A stretch of 21,947 nucleotides of DNA, taken from assembly GCA_031425695.1 (NCBI GenBank), contig JANPJV010000128.1, forward strand, positions 1 through 21,947, given 5' to 3'. This document shows, in pieces, positions 1 to 7,796 of the stretch. The translations under genes were made by a program, and so were the position numbers. The first letter of the stretch is position 1, and every line of letters starts with the position of its first letter. The notes beneath the pieces were generated by a model. It worked only from the letters and a program-made list of their open reading frames with translations, was not told the origin of the DNA and did not search any database. The stretch comes from JANPJV01 sp031425695. Lineage in GTDB: Bacteria; Pseudomonadota; Gammaproteobacteria; Xanthomonadales; SZUA-5.

Positions 1-128
1 TGGCCTATCTGGGGCGGATCGAGGAAGCGCGCCCGTTCGCCCGCGAGGTCTACGATTCCGGCTGGCGTCGCCCGGAGTTCATCAAGCTGATTGCCGACTT
101 CGATCTGCTGCCGGGGGTTGCACGTTGA
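1..128 (+). CDS. C-terminal end of an unidentified protein (possibly the kinase/TPR partner of the sigma factor)
   Basis: An open frame enters from the left edge (codons in phase with position 3) and stops at the TGA at 126-128. It encodes 41 residues beginning AYLGRIEEARPFAREV and ending DLLPGVAR. The helical, Arg/Glu-rich text ending in 'LLP' resembles the last TPR-like helices of the large Ser/Thr kinase-TPR proteins often encoded beside Sig70_X6 sigma factors, but no diagnostic motif lies inside the window. Its stop overlaps the TTG start of the sigma factor gene, so the two are probably co-transcribed and translationally coupled. The reading frame is well supported; the identity is only a guess from context. 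Confidence 0.6.
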   Translation, partial: AYLGRIEEARPFAREVYDSGWRRPEFIKLIADFDLLPGVAR

Positions 129-679
129 ACGATGTTCCCGAGCCGGTCACGCTGTTGTTGCAGCGCTGGCAATCCGGTGACAGCGAGGCGCTGGACGCCC
201 TGTTGCCGAACATCTACGAAGAACTCAAGCGCCTGGCCAGAGCCCAGCTGCGCCGCGACCGCGGGGCTTCGATCCAGCCCACCGAGCTGGTCGCCGAGGC
301 CTACATGAAGCTGGTCGATGTCGCACGGATCGACTTCGCAGGCCGGGCGCATTTCTATTCGGTGGCGGCGCGAACGATGCGCCGCATTCTGGTCGAACGC
401 TATCGTCGTCGCGTTGCGCTCAAGCGCGACAGCGGCCCGGCCACGCTCAGCGTGCAACTCGATCCGGGCAGCGGCAGGGACGTCGAGCTCGAACGGCTGG
501 ACCATGCGCTAACTGACCTGGAACGCCTGGACCCGCGCCAGGCCGATATCGTCACGCTGCGCTTCTTCGGCGGGCTGGAAGGCGCGGAAATTGCCGCTGC
601 GCTGGGCATCTCGGAACGCACGGTCAAGCGCGAATGGGCGATGGCCAAGCTGTGGTTGTACCGGGAGTTGGCGCACTGA
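125..679 (+). CDS. ECF-type RNA polymerase sigma factor (Sigma70_ECF / Sig70_X6 type)
   Basis: This 184-residue protein should direct RNA polymerase to a specific promoter set. Region 2 covers about residues 10-90, with the helix text LPNIYEELKRLARAQLRR and a -10 recognition part near FAGRAHFYSVAARTMRRILVE. Region 4 covers about 130-180, with the helix-turn-helix GAEIAAALGISERTVKREW. The conserved STQP-like segment (ASIQPTELVAEAYMKL) is typical of the TIGR02999/PF07638 group, which is often paired with a Ser/Thr kinase or an anti-sigma module. The chosen start is TTG at 125, because it overlaps the preceding stop (TTGA) and has a GGGGG run about 7 bases upstream; no ATG in frame gives a full region 2. 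No anti-sigma gene follows. The downstream gene is separated by a terminator-like hairpin, so the nearest partner is the upstream overlapping gene. Confidence 0.93.
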   Translation: MNDVPEPVTLLLQRWQSGDSEALDALLPNIYEELKRLARAQLRRDRGASIQPTELVAEAYMKLVDVARIDFAGRAHFYSVAARTMRRILVERYRRRVALKRDSGPATLSVQLDPGSGRDVELERLDHALTDLERLDPRQADIVTLRFFGGLEGAEIAAALGISERTVKREWAMAKLWLYRELAH

Positions 680-681
680 TG

Positions 682-702
682 GCCCTTTTGGGCTTTGTTC
701 TG
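682..702 (+). terminator. Probable short intrinsic terminator after the sigma factor
   Basis: Three bases after the sigma factor stop codon, GCCC (682-685) and GGGC (690-693) form a four-base-pair stem around a TTTT loop. A T-rich tail, TTTGTTC, follows. The stem is short, but its place and tail suit a weak terminator separating the sigma operon from the exported protein gene. Confidence 0.4.
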
Positions 703-757
703 CACAAACCCGGTACTGAACGCAGCTGCATTCCCTTTTTCTTCGCCGAGACCCGCC

Positions 758-3700
758 ATGACCCAGTCGCCACGCTCAGCCTTTGCCAAAGCCGCCAGCG
801 CGGTGCTCCTGCTGGCACTGGCTGCGCCCGTCGCCGCGTCCACCGTGCAGAGTTTCAACAACACCGCGCCGATCACGATCAATGTGCAGGGCAATGCCAC
901 GCCGTATCCGTCGAACATCGCGGTCAGCGGTGTACCGAACGCCTTCACGCGTCTGGAAGTGCAGCTCAACGGTTTCTCGCACACCTTTCCTGACGACGTG
1001 GACATCCTGCTGGTGGGCCCGCAAGGGCAACGGGCCATCTTGATGTCGGACGCGGGCGGCGGTGGTCCGGGCGTGAGCGGCCTGACGTTGAGCTTTGCAC
1101 AGACCGCCTCGAACGCGATCCCGGACGCCACTGCACCAGGCTCCGGCTTGTTTCGCCCGGCGAATTACGTCGCCAGCGCGGATGCCAACCCGATCGAAAC
1201 CTTTCCCACGCCGGGTCCTGGCGACCTGACCGATGCCCCGGCGGACTTGTCGGTGTTCAGCGGCACCAACCCGAACGGCATCTGGAACTTGTTCGTCGTA
1301 GATGATGCCAGTGGCGATTCGGGCAGTATTTCCGGCGGTTGGCGGCTGAGTTTCACCGCGCCGACGGTTTTCACCGTCACCAAGACCGCCGACACGAATG
1401 ACGGCGTCTGCACTGCGGACTGCTCCCTGCGCGAGGCCCTGGCGCTGGCGCAGGATGGCGATCTGGTCAACTTCTCGACATTGTTCAATACGCCGCAGAC
1501 CATCAATCTGTTGACCGCGCTGCCCAGCATCATGCGCAGTATCACGATTCAGGGCACGGGCGCGAACCTGCTCACCGTGCGGCGCGATTTCAATGCGGCG
1601 ACGGACTTTCGCATTTTCAACATTGGCAGCGTAACCAACGGCGTTGCCATCAGCGGCATGACGATCACGGGCGGCCGCAGTGACTTCGGCGGCGGCATTT
1701 TTAGCGGAAGCCACCTGACGCTGAGCAATGTTCACGTTACCGGTAACACGGCAGACCTCGGCGGCGGCGTTTTTTTGGCAGACAGCGACGGAGTGTTTAC
1801 GGGCTGTACCTTTAGCGGTAACACAGCTGCTTCAGGCGGCGCGATCAACTATCAAGGACCCGGGCGAACCTTGCGCCTGGTCAATAGCACCGTCAGCGGT
1901 AATCAAGCGAGTGGCAGCGGCGGTGGCATCCTCGTTCTCAACTTCAACGCCATCTCCCGTTTGGACGTGGTCAACAGCACCATCGCCAACAATAGCGCTG
2001 CGGCTGGCGGCGGCATTCGGACGACCGCGTTCGCCGGCAGCACGGCCACGACGACCCTTCGAAACTCGATCATTGCAAACAACGCGCCGAACAATCTGGT
2101 AACCGGAGGCCAAGGCGGCTCGGAGACCTTTCAGTCGCTCGGCTTCAACTTGAGCAACAACTTCAACGGCGTGTTCACGCCACTCGGCACCGACGTTACC
2201 AACGCGACACCGCGACTGGCACCGCTTGCGCTTTACGGCGGGCAGACGCCCACCCACGCCTTGCTGCACGCAAGCCCTGCGATCAACGCAGGCGATGCGT
2301 CCAACGCGACGATTGACCAACGCGGCGTGGCGCGCGTGTTTGGCGCGAGTGCCGACATCGGCGCCGTCGAGATGCGTCCGCTGGTCGTTACCAGCACGGC
2401 CAACGGCGGCGCGGGCAGTCTTTTCAACATCCTGGGCGGCGGCGGAAACTCGCCACTTACCGACATCCAATTTGAAAACGGTTTGTTCAGCACACCACAA
2501 ACCATCACGCGGACGGCCGGACAACTCAGCATCAATTTCAACGCCAACCTCATCGCGCCGAGCGCGAATCTGCTGACCATTTCGGGCAACAACAACAGCC
2601 GCGTCTTTGAAGTGCCATCCGGCATCACCGCCACTTTGAGCGGAATGACCATCACCGGCGGAAATGGCAGCGGCGGAAACGGCGGCGGCATTTTGAACAA
2701 TGGCGACCTGACACTGACCCACGCTGTTGTTACCGGCAATCAAACGAGCGGTGGCAATAACGGCGGCGGCATTTCCAACAACCCCAACAACACCAACGCC
2801 ACGTTGACGGTAAGCAACTCCACCATCTCCGGCAATACGTCAGGCGCGAGAGGCGGTGGTATGCGGAATACCGGAAATGGCGTAACGAACGTGACGAACT
2901 CTACTATTTCTGGCAATACAGCAAACGGCAGCATCACGAGCGGTGGCATTGACAATAGCAACAGCCTTACCGTCACCAATTCGACCATCAGCGATAATCG
3001 TGCGCCCAATGGAAGCAATAACGGCGGCGGCATCATTTCGGATAACAACGCCACCACCATCATCAACAGCACGATAACCAACAACTTAGCTGCGGGAGCA
3101 ATCGGCGCAAGCGGGGTCTATAGATTCTTGGGAACACTTAACATCCGCAATAGCATCATCGCGGGCAATGTGGGCAACACCACTATGCCGGATGTCCTTG
3201 CCAGCAGCGGCACGGGCATCACCTCCAAAGGCTTTAATCTCGTTGGTAATCCCGGCAACGTAACTTTCAACCAAACGGGCGACCAAGCCGGCACCGGTGC
3301 AGCGCCGCTCAATCCGCTGCTCGGCGCATTGCAGAACAACGGCGGCACCACGAACACCCATGCGTTGCTGTTTGGCAGTCCGGCGCTTGATCGCGGCAAC
3401 AGTTCTGGAGCCACGCGCGATCAAACCGGGCAAACACGCCCGATTGATCTGGCCGGCATCACCAATACCTCGGACGGCGCCGACATCGGCGCATTCGAGG
3501 CGCAAACCGCGCCAGTCAACCCGCCAGTCGCACCCACTGTCGCGTACAGCCCCACGGCCGGCAGCACCATCAACTTCCCCACCGGCGCTGCGGGCACCGC
3601 CACCAGCAGCATCGCGGTCAGCTCCAGCGGCGGCGTCGCGCCCGGAACGGTGAATGTCGCCAATTGCTCAGCTCCAGCCGGGTTCACCATCACCAATGCG

Positions 3701-3904
3701 CCGATCAACCTGACCGGCACCGCGGGCGGCGCGCAGATCGGCGCCAACATCAACCTGAGCTGCACGCGCGGCGCCAGCCTGCAAACCGGCACCCTGAGCT
3801 GCTCGGAAACCCCGAATCCCGGCAGCGCGGTCACGCGCAACTGGACCTTGAGTTGCCCGGCAGCGTCAGGGGACCCGATCTTTGGCAATGGATTCGAGGG
3901 CTAG
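758..3904 (+). CDS. Exported P-domain / CSLREA / parallel beta-helix protein with two choice-of-anchor Q-type segments
   Basis: The 1048-residue product starts with a Sec signal peptide (MTQSPRSAFAKAASAVLLLA, likely cut after A-A at 27). Residues about 30-200 resemble a proprotein-convertase P domain (DDVDILLVGPQG; GIWNLFVVDDASGDSGSISGGW). A CSLREA motif lies at 222-227. Two blocks of parallel beta-helix repeats follow (about 285-440 and 590-830), with NSTISGNT and FSGNT-A-GGAI units like those of Pmp-type surface proteins. Each block closes with a choice-of-anchor Q-like segment (GGQTPTHALLHASPAINAGD; NNGGTTNTHALLFGSPALDRG). An Ig-like domain precedes the C-terminal DPIFGNGFEG. It is probably a cell-surface or secreted adhesin or polysaccharide-binding protein, with no catalytic motif. 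The upstream TTG at 695 would put 21 residues before the signal peptide, so ATG 758 is preferred. The two repeat blocks look like an internal duplication. Confidence 0.88.
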   Translation: MTQSPRSAFAKAASAVLLLALAAPVAASTVQSFNNTAPITINVQGNATPYPSNIAVSGVPNAFTRLEVQLNGFSHTFPDDVDILLVGPQGQRAILMSDAGGGGPGVSGLTLSFAQTASNAIPDATAPGSGLFRPANYVASADANPIETFPTPGPGDLTDAPADLSVFSGTNPNGIWNLFVVDDASGDSGSISGGWRLSFTAPTVFTVTKTADTNDGVCTADCSLREALALAQDGDLVNFSTLFNTPQTINLLTALPSIMRSITIQGTGANLLTVRRDFNAATDFRIFNIGSVTNGVAISGMTITGGRSDFGGGIFSGSHLTLSNVHVTGNTADLGGGVFLADSDGVFTGCTFSGNTAASGGAINYQGPGRTLRLVNSTVSGNQASGSGGGILVLNFNAISRLDVVNSTIANNSAAAGGGIRTTAFAGSTATTTLRNSIIANNAPNNLVTGGQGGSETFQSLGFNLSNNFNGVFTPLGTDVTNATPRLAPLALYGGQTPTHALLHASPAINAGDASNATIDQRGVARVFGASADIGAVEMRPLVVTSTANGGAGSLFNILGGGGNSPLTDIQFENGLFSTPQTITRTAGQLSINFNANLIAPSANLLTISGNNNSRVFEVPSGITATLSGMTITGGNGSGGNGGGILNNGDLTLTHAVVTGNQTSGGNNGGGISNNPNNTNATLTVSNSTISGNTSGARGGGMRNTGNGVTNVTNSTISGNTANGSITSGGIDNSNSLTVTNSTISDNRAPNGSNNGGGIISDNNATTIINSTITNNLAAGAIGASGVYRFLGTLNIRNSIIAGNVGNTTMPDVLASSGTGITSKGFNLVGNPGNVTFNQTGDQAGTGAAPLNPLLGALQNNGGTTNTHALLFGSPALDRGNSSGATRDQTGQTRPIDLAGITNTSDGADIGAFEAQTAPVNPPVAPTVAYSPTAGSTINFPTGAAGTATSSIAVSSSGGVAPGTVNVANCSAPAGFTITNAPINLTGTAGGAQIGANINLSCTRGASLQTGTLSCSETPNPGSAVTRNWTLSCPAASGDPIFGNGFEG

Positions 3905-3937
3905 CACCGCCGTGACGCACGAACCGCGAGGCGCTTC

Positions 3938-3989
3938 GCCCTGACGGTCAGTCCGCGGGATTGCGGTCCACCGATCAGTGAGTCAGGGC
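3938..3989. terminator. Nested inverted repeat between convergent genes (possible bidirectional terminator)
   Basis: GCCCTGAC (3938-3945) is perfectly complementary to GTCAGGGC (3982-3989). Inside it, CCGC (3953-3956) pairs with GCGG (3963-3966). The structure lies where the beta-helix gene and msrA converge and includes the msrA stop codon. No T-run follows on either side, so termination is inferred from position and pairing only. Confidence 0.35.
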
Positions 3990-4589
3990 CTGACTTCCCC
4001 AGAGCGCCCTGACCCGTTCGTCGCGCCCGCAGGACTCGCGATAGAACTTGTAGGCGTTTGACTGCCTTTTCGGGCCTGCGCGGGTCAGTACGAAGTTGTC
4101 GCCCTTGTAGTAGTCCTGATGGTAGTTCTCGGCGACCCAAAAGGTGGAGGCAGGCTTGACCGGTGTCACCACTTTCTGGCCAAGCACCGCCTCGGCTTCG
4201 GCAATCGCCGCTTCCGCCGCAGCCTTTTCTGCCTCGTCAGAGACGAAAATCGCCGTCCGATAGGCATTCCCGCGATCACAAAACTGCCCGCTCGCATCGG
4301 TCACATCGACGGAGCGGAGGAACTTTGCCACGAGGTCCGCGTAGCTGAGCTTGGTCGAGTCATAGGTGATCTCGACCACCTCGTAATGCCCTTCATGATT
4401 CTCGTAGGTGGGATTCTGCAGCGTGCCGCCGGAATAGCCCGAGACGACGTCGATCACGCCCGGAACCTGTTCGAAGTCGGACTCGACGCACCAGAAACAG
4501 CCACCGGCGACGATGGCCTTTGCGCTTTCGGCCTGGGCCGCGCCAGTCAGGCTGAGCGCGGCGATCATGGCGAGGAAGATACGGGTCAT
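3975..4589 (-). CDS. msrA: Peptide-methionine (S)-S-oxide reductase, exported form
   Basis: MsrA reduces methionine-S-sulfoxide in oxidised proteins back to methionine. The 204-residue product has a signal peptide (MTRIFLAMIAALSLTGAAQA, cut after residue 20), so it should work in the periplasm. The catalytic GCFWC motif lies at residues 30-34, with the nucleophilic Cys at 31. Other family marks are GVIDVVSGYSGG, YENHEGHYEVVEITYD, GQFCDRGNAYRTAIF and ENYHQDYY. A Cys at 187 is a candidate resolving residue. The GQFCDRG variant marks a particular MsrA subgroup. The ATG at 4589 was chosen because it begins the signal peptide; the open frame continues 36 codons upstream without such a feature. The gene stands alone, convergent with the beta-helix gene. 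A periplasmic MsrA beside exported proteins fits oxidative repair in the envelope. Confidence 0.95.
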   Translation of the reverse strand: MTRIFLAMIAALSLTGAAQAESAKAIVAGGCFWCVESDFEQVPGVIDVVSGYSGGTLQNPTYENHEGHYEVVEITYDSTKLSYADLVAKFLRSVDVTDASGQFCDRGNAYRTAIFVSDEAEKAAAEAAIAEAEAVLGQKVVTPVKPASTFWVAENYHQDYYKGDNFVLTRAGPKRQSNAYKFYRESCGRDERVRALWGSQALTH

Positions 4590-5289
4590 ATGCGCTCTCG
4601 ATTGGTTTCGCAGGAGGTTTGTGTATCGGCCCGCGTTTGGGGTTGAGAACAATGACCGGTTCGCGAGTGAATTGCTTTCCCAGGCTTGAGCATGCACTGG
4701 TGCATTGCATTCAGCTCAACTCAATGTCTCCACCTTGCTGATCGCTGTGCACGCCGCCTTCGGGTGTTGGTGCGAACGCCATGCGCCTTGGTGCTGGGAC
4801 CGCCACCACGGGCATCGTCCGCTGTGATCAGCCGCGTGCCCTCGATCCGGCATCTCACCGCGGTCGGAAGCTGGAAAGCGTCCCCGCCGCGAGTGTTGAA
4901 GAGGTCCTCGCAAGGCTTGTGCCGATTTTCGAGTAGTGGGGAACTTGTCTTCGACGTGCGGGGCGGGAAAGCGTCCGCGCGCAGCGCAGACCCACCGAGC
5001 GAGAGCGCAAGCGATCAGCCCGCACGTCGCGGCGACACACTGCCCTGCTTCCGAGTTCGGGCTATTCGCCCCTCCTGGTGCCGCACTGCTCTTGATCCGA
5101 CAGCCCACAGCTTTTGCGATGGTGATGATGGACGCCATGGTGCGTCGGCGTGGACCATCGGGCTGACTCCTTTCGCTGGCTTTCGGGGCTGATGCCGTCG
5201 CAGCACTCCTCAGTGCTGTCGATGCTTGTTGGCGGGTTGCGACACGACATTGGGTTTGGATGTGCTCATCTAGTCGAAGAGTCGCCCGC
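4590..5289. other. About 700 bp without a recognisable gene
   Basis: Open frames exist on both strands, but their translations are Arg/Ala/Ser/Pro-rich shadow-like text with no domain. Two small symmetric elements are visible. ATGCAC-TG-GTGCAT lies at 4692-4705, upstream of msrA, and is a possible operator. A perfect seven-base-pair hairpin, CAGCACT-CCTC-AGTGCTG, lies at 5201-5218, about 70 bases before the delta-60 gene. The region must hold the divergent promoters of msrA and the 5290 gene, but I could not identify convincing -35/-10 pairs. Confidence 0.6.
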
Positions 5290-7494
5290 ATGCCCGCAAT
5301 CGCAATCGCGCTGCTCCGTTATTCCGCGCTGATGCTGTTTTTGGCTTGGGCGACCGCCGCCCGTGCCCAGCAGCCGCAGCCGCTCGCACAACCGGATCTG
5401 CAATTGCGCGCGAAGGGGGAGGTGTACGCGATCAAGCGCAGCAGCGCGAACCTGATCTATGTAGGCGGCGATTTTGCGTTCGTGGACACGCAGCCACGTG
5501 CCAACCTCGCGCGTTTCCTGGCCAACGGGCAACTCGATCCAGCGTTTACGGCGTCGACGAACGGGCGCGTGGAGGCCCTGGCGGTGCTGTCGAATGGCGA
5601 TGTGATCGTCGGTGGCACGTTCACGCAGGTCAACGGCGTAGCCCGCAGCAACCTGGCCAAAATCTTGAGCTCCGGCAGCCTCGATACCAGTTGGGTCGCG
5701 GACACTGATTTCGCCGTGCATGCGCTGGCTTTCGATGGCAGCTCGCGGGTGTACGTCGGTGGCATTTTCTCGCTGGTGGACGGCGTCGCTCGAACCCGGC
5801 TGGCGGCTGTGGGGACGACGGGCACGGGCATTGTCGACGCGACCTGGAATCCCGGGTCGGACTCGGATGTACGCACCCTGCTGTTCGACGGCTTGCGCTT
5901 CTTTGTCTATGCCGGCGGCGGATTCAGCAACATCGGCGGCGCTGTGCGGCCGCGGTTGGCGCGGCTGTCCACCAGCACTGGCGCCGTCTTTGCCGGCTTC
6001 GATGCGGCCGTTACCAGCGGTTCGGTGACAGCGCTCGATTTCGATGGCCTCGGGCGCGTGCTGGTGGGTGGAACGTTCACGCAGATCGGTGGCGCGGCGC
6101 GCAATCGGATCGCGCGGCTGGATGCTGTCAGCGGCGCCGCCGATGCGCAGTGGAATCCCAATGCCAATTTCAACGTGTTCTCGATCGAATCGGTCACTGA
6201 TGCCGTCTACATCGGCGGCACTTTCGGCAACGTCGGGGGTGTCGCGCGAAGCGGAGTTGCGAAAGTGGATGCAAACGGGACCGGTGCAGTCGTCGCGAGC
6301 TGGGATCCCGATTTCGACGTGTTCGCATTCGCCTTGCAGGCGACCGACCAGGGAGACCTGTTGGTGGGCGGCAATTTCAGCGGCGCGGCGACGGTCCAAT
6401 CCGGCCTGGCGCGAGCGACCGCTGCTGGAGCGGTTGTGGGCAACGGGCGCGTCGATCTTGTCGGCGAAGCACGCAGTATCGTCCATGCCGCTGATGGCTC
6501 GATGGTGATCGCGGGCGATTTCTATCGGAGCGGGAACGTGCTCGTGGGCAACCTGGTGCGGCTGCAAGCTGGGGGCAGCATCGACACCGGTTTCGCGTCG
6601 ACGGACCGCGCGGTCAATGCGATCACCGAAGATGGTGCGGGCGGGTATTACATCGGCGGCGGATTTTTTTCCGTCAATGGCGTGAGCCGGCAGCGCGTAG
6701 CCCATCTGAGCGGGAGCGGCGTCGTCGATGGCTTTACGTGCAGCCCGAACGGTGATGTGACCGAACTCGTATTTGACGGCAACGCCGCGCTCTACCTTGG
6801 CGGCGTGTTTTCGGCGGTGCAGGGCCAGGCCCGCAGCAGGGTGGCCAAAGTCTCGGCTACGACCTGTGTGCCAGATCCCGGCTGGGTGGTGCCACTTACA
6901 AGTCTCGCCACGATGGCGTTCGATGCGGCCAACGGTCTGCTCTACGTCGGCGGCAACTTCACCGACATCGGCGGACTGCCGCGGAACCGCATTGCGCGGA
7001 TCACGGCGGCTGGCGCAGTCGACAGCGCCTGGGCTCCCAATGTGAACAGCAGCGTCAGCAGCCTGTTCCTCGAGGGCAGTAGCAACGTCGTCATCGGCGG
7101 CTTCTTCACCCAGGTCAACGGGTCTGCGCGCAATCGGCTCGCCCGCATCGCCACCTCCGCCGGCGCACCGCTGGACACGCTGTGGAATCCCAACAGCAAC
7201 GGTAGCGTGTCGACCGTTGCAGCCGGCAGCGGCGGGAGCACCTATGCGTGCGGCGCGTTCAGCGCCATCGGCGCCACGACGCGCAACCGCATCGCCCGTA
7301 TCCTCCCGAATGGCAGCGCCGACCCCAACTGGAATCCCGGCATCGATGCCGAGTGCGGATTACTGCGCAGCTTCGCCGGTGGCCTGCGGCTGTCCGTCGG
7401 CGGTCCCTTCCGCAACGTTGGGGGCGCCTCGCGTCTGGGATTCGCGGTACTGCCCGCGACCAACGACGGGTTGTTCGCGACTGGATTTGAGTAA
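5290..7494 (+). CDS. Exported delta-60 repeat (DUF5122) beta-propeller-type protein
   Basis: The 734-residue product starts with a signal peptide (MPAIAIALLRYSALMLFLAW, then ATAARA, cut near residue 26). Nearly all the rest is about 14 degenerate repeats of roughly 45-55 residues with the core (V/I)-Y-(V/I)-G-G-x-F-(T/S)-x-(V/I)-x-G-x-x-R-x-x-(L/I)-A-(R/K). Good examples are VIVGGTFTQVNGVARSNLAK and LYVGGNFTDIGGLPRNRIAR. This is the delta-60/DUF5122 pattern, thought to fold as beta-propeller blades. No catalytic residues are seen. The protein ends DGLFATGFE, the same F-x-x-GFE tail as the protein ending at 3904. ATG 5290 was preferred over 5260 because it directly precedes the hydrophobic signal core. 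It is likely a secreted or surface protein; the ligand is unknown. Confidence 0.9.
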   Translation: MPAIAIALLRYSALMLFLAWATAARAQQPQPLAQPDLQLRAKGEVYAIKRSSANLIYVGGDFAFVDTQPRANLARFLANGQLDPAFTASTNGRVEALAVLSNGDVIVGGTFTQVNGVARSNLAKILSSGSLDTSWVADTDFAVHALAFDGSSRVYVGGIFSLVDGVARTRLAAVGTTGTGIVDATWNPGSDSDVRTLLFDGLRFFVYAGGGFSNIGGAVRPRLARLSTSTGAVFAGFDAAVTSGSVTALDFDGLGRVLVGGTFTQIGGAARNRIARLDAVSGAADAQWNPNANFNVFSIESVTDAVYIGGTFGNVGGVARSGVAKVDANGTGAVVASWDPDFDVFAFALQATDQGDLLVGGNFSGAATVQSGLARATAAGAVVGNGRVDLVGEARSIVHAADGSMVIAGDFYRSGNVLVGNLVRLQAGGSIDTGFASTDRAVNAITEDGAGGYYIGGGFFSVNGVSRQRVAHLSGSGVVDGFTCSPNGDVTELVFDGNAALYLGGVFSAVQGQARSRVAKVSATTCVPDPGWVVPLTSLATMAFDAANGLLYVGGNFTDIGGLPRNRIARITAAGAVDSAWAPNVNSSVSSLFLEGSSNVVIGGFFTQVNGSARNRLARIATSAGAPLDTLWNPNSNGSVSTVAAGSGGSTYACGAFSAIGATTRNRIARILPNGSADPNWNPGIDAECGLLRSFAGGLRLSVGGPFRNVGGASRLGFAVLPATNDGLFATGFE

Positions 7495-7796
7495 TGCAGC
7501 ACTGTCTGTCCAGCGCCTGACCTGGACAGGCGCACCTCGAGTCGTCAGTGCCGCCAAAAACAGACTTCCCAGAATTTTCGCGGCGCCCTTCTCCAGGTCC
7601 AGAATTCGGGCGCTTGTCGCGACCTACACGTCGCCGTACTTCGGCAGCAACGGGGGCTTCCAAAATCGAGACACCGTCCGCACCGTCGAAGCCGGTCGCC
7701 CCTTCGATGGACTGTTCGGATCGTCGTCGCAGGTGGTCCGGGTGGCGATCGATCTCGACGAGTTCACGCCGCCGGAATCGAGTGAGTGAACCGCGG
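7495..7796. other. Intergenic region with two overlapping alternative hairpins; no clear gene
   Basis: Just after the delta-60 stop, CTGTCCAG (7506-7513) pairs with CTGGACAG (7522-7529). The overlapping GCGCCTG (7513-7519) pairs with CAGGCGC (7527-7533). The two stems exclude each other. They may end transcription of the delta-60 gene, although no T-run follows. From about 7600 to 7789 a plus-strand frame ends in VRVAIDLDEFTPPESSE, which reads somewhat like real protein, but it has no start or domain and lies antisense to the end of the hydrolase transcript. It may be a relic. Confidence 0.5.

Noticed and set aside
1640..3200. Regular NSTISGNT-type DNA repetition that might suggest a CRISPR-like or satellite array.
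   Set aside because: The periodicity is at protein level inside one continuous reading frame, with variable unit length and no conserved DNA repeat-spacer structure.
4686..5291. Overlapping open frames of 168 (+) and 191 (-) residues between msrA and the delta-60 gene.
   Set aside because: Both read as GC-driven random text without start signals or motifs.
5266..6705. 479-residue minus-strand open frame opposite the delta-60 gene.
   Set aside because: Arg/Ala/Asp-rich mirror of the repeat-coding strand; a shadow of the real gene.
7600..7789. Plus-strand frame ending VRVAIDLDEFTPPESSE.
   Set aside because: Looks slightly protein-like, but has no start, no domain and lies within the gap; kept only as a possible relic in the gap note.
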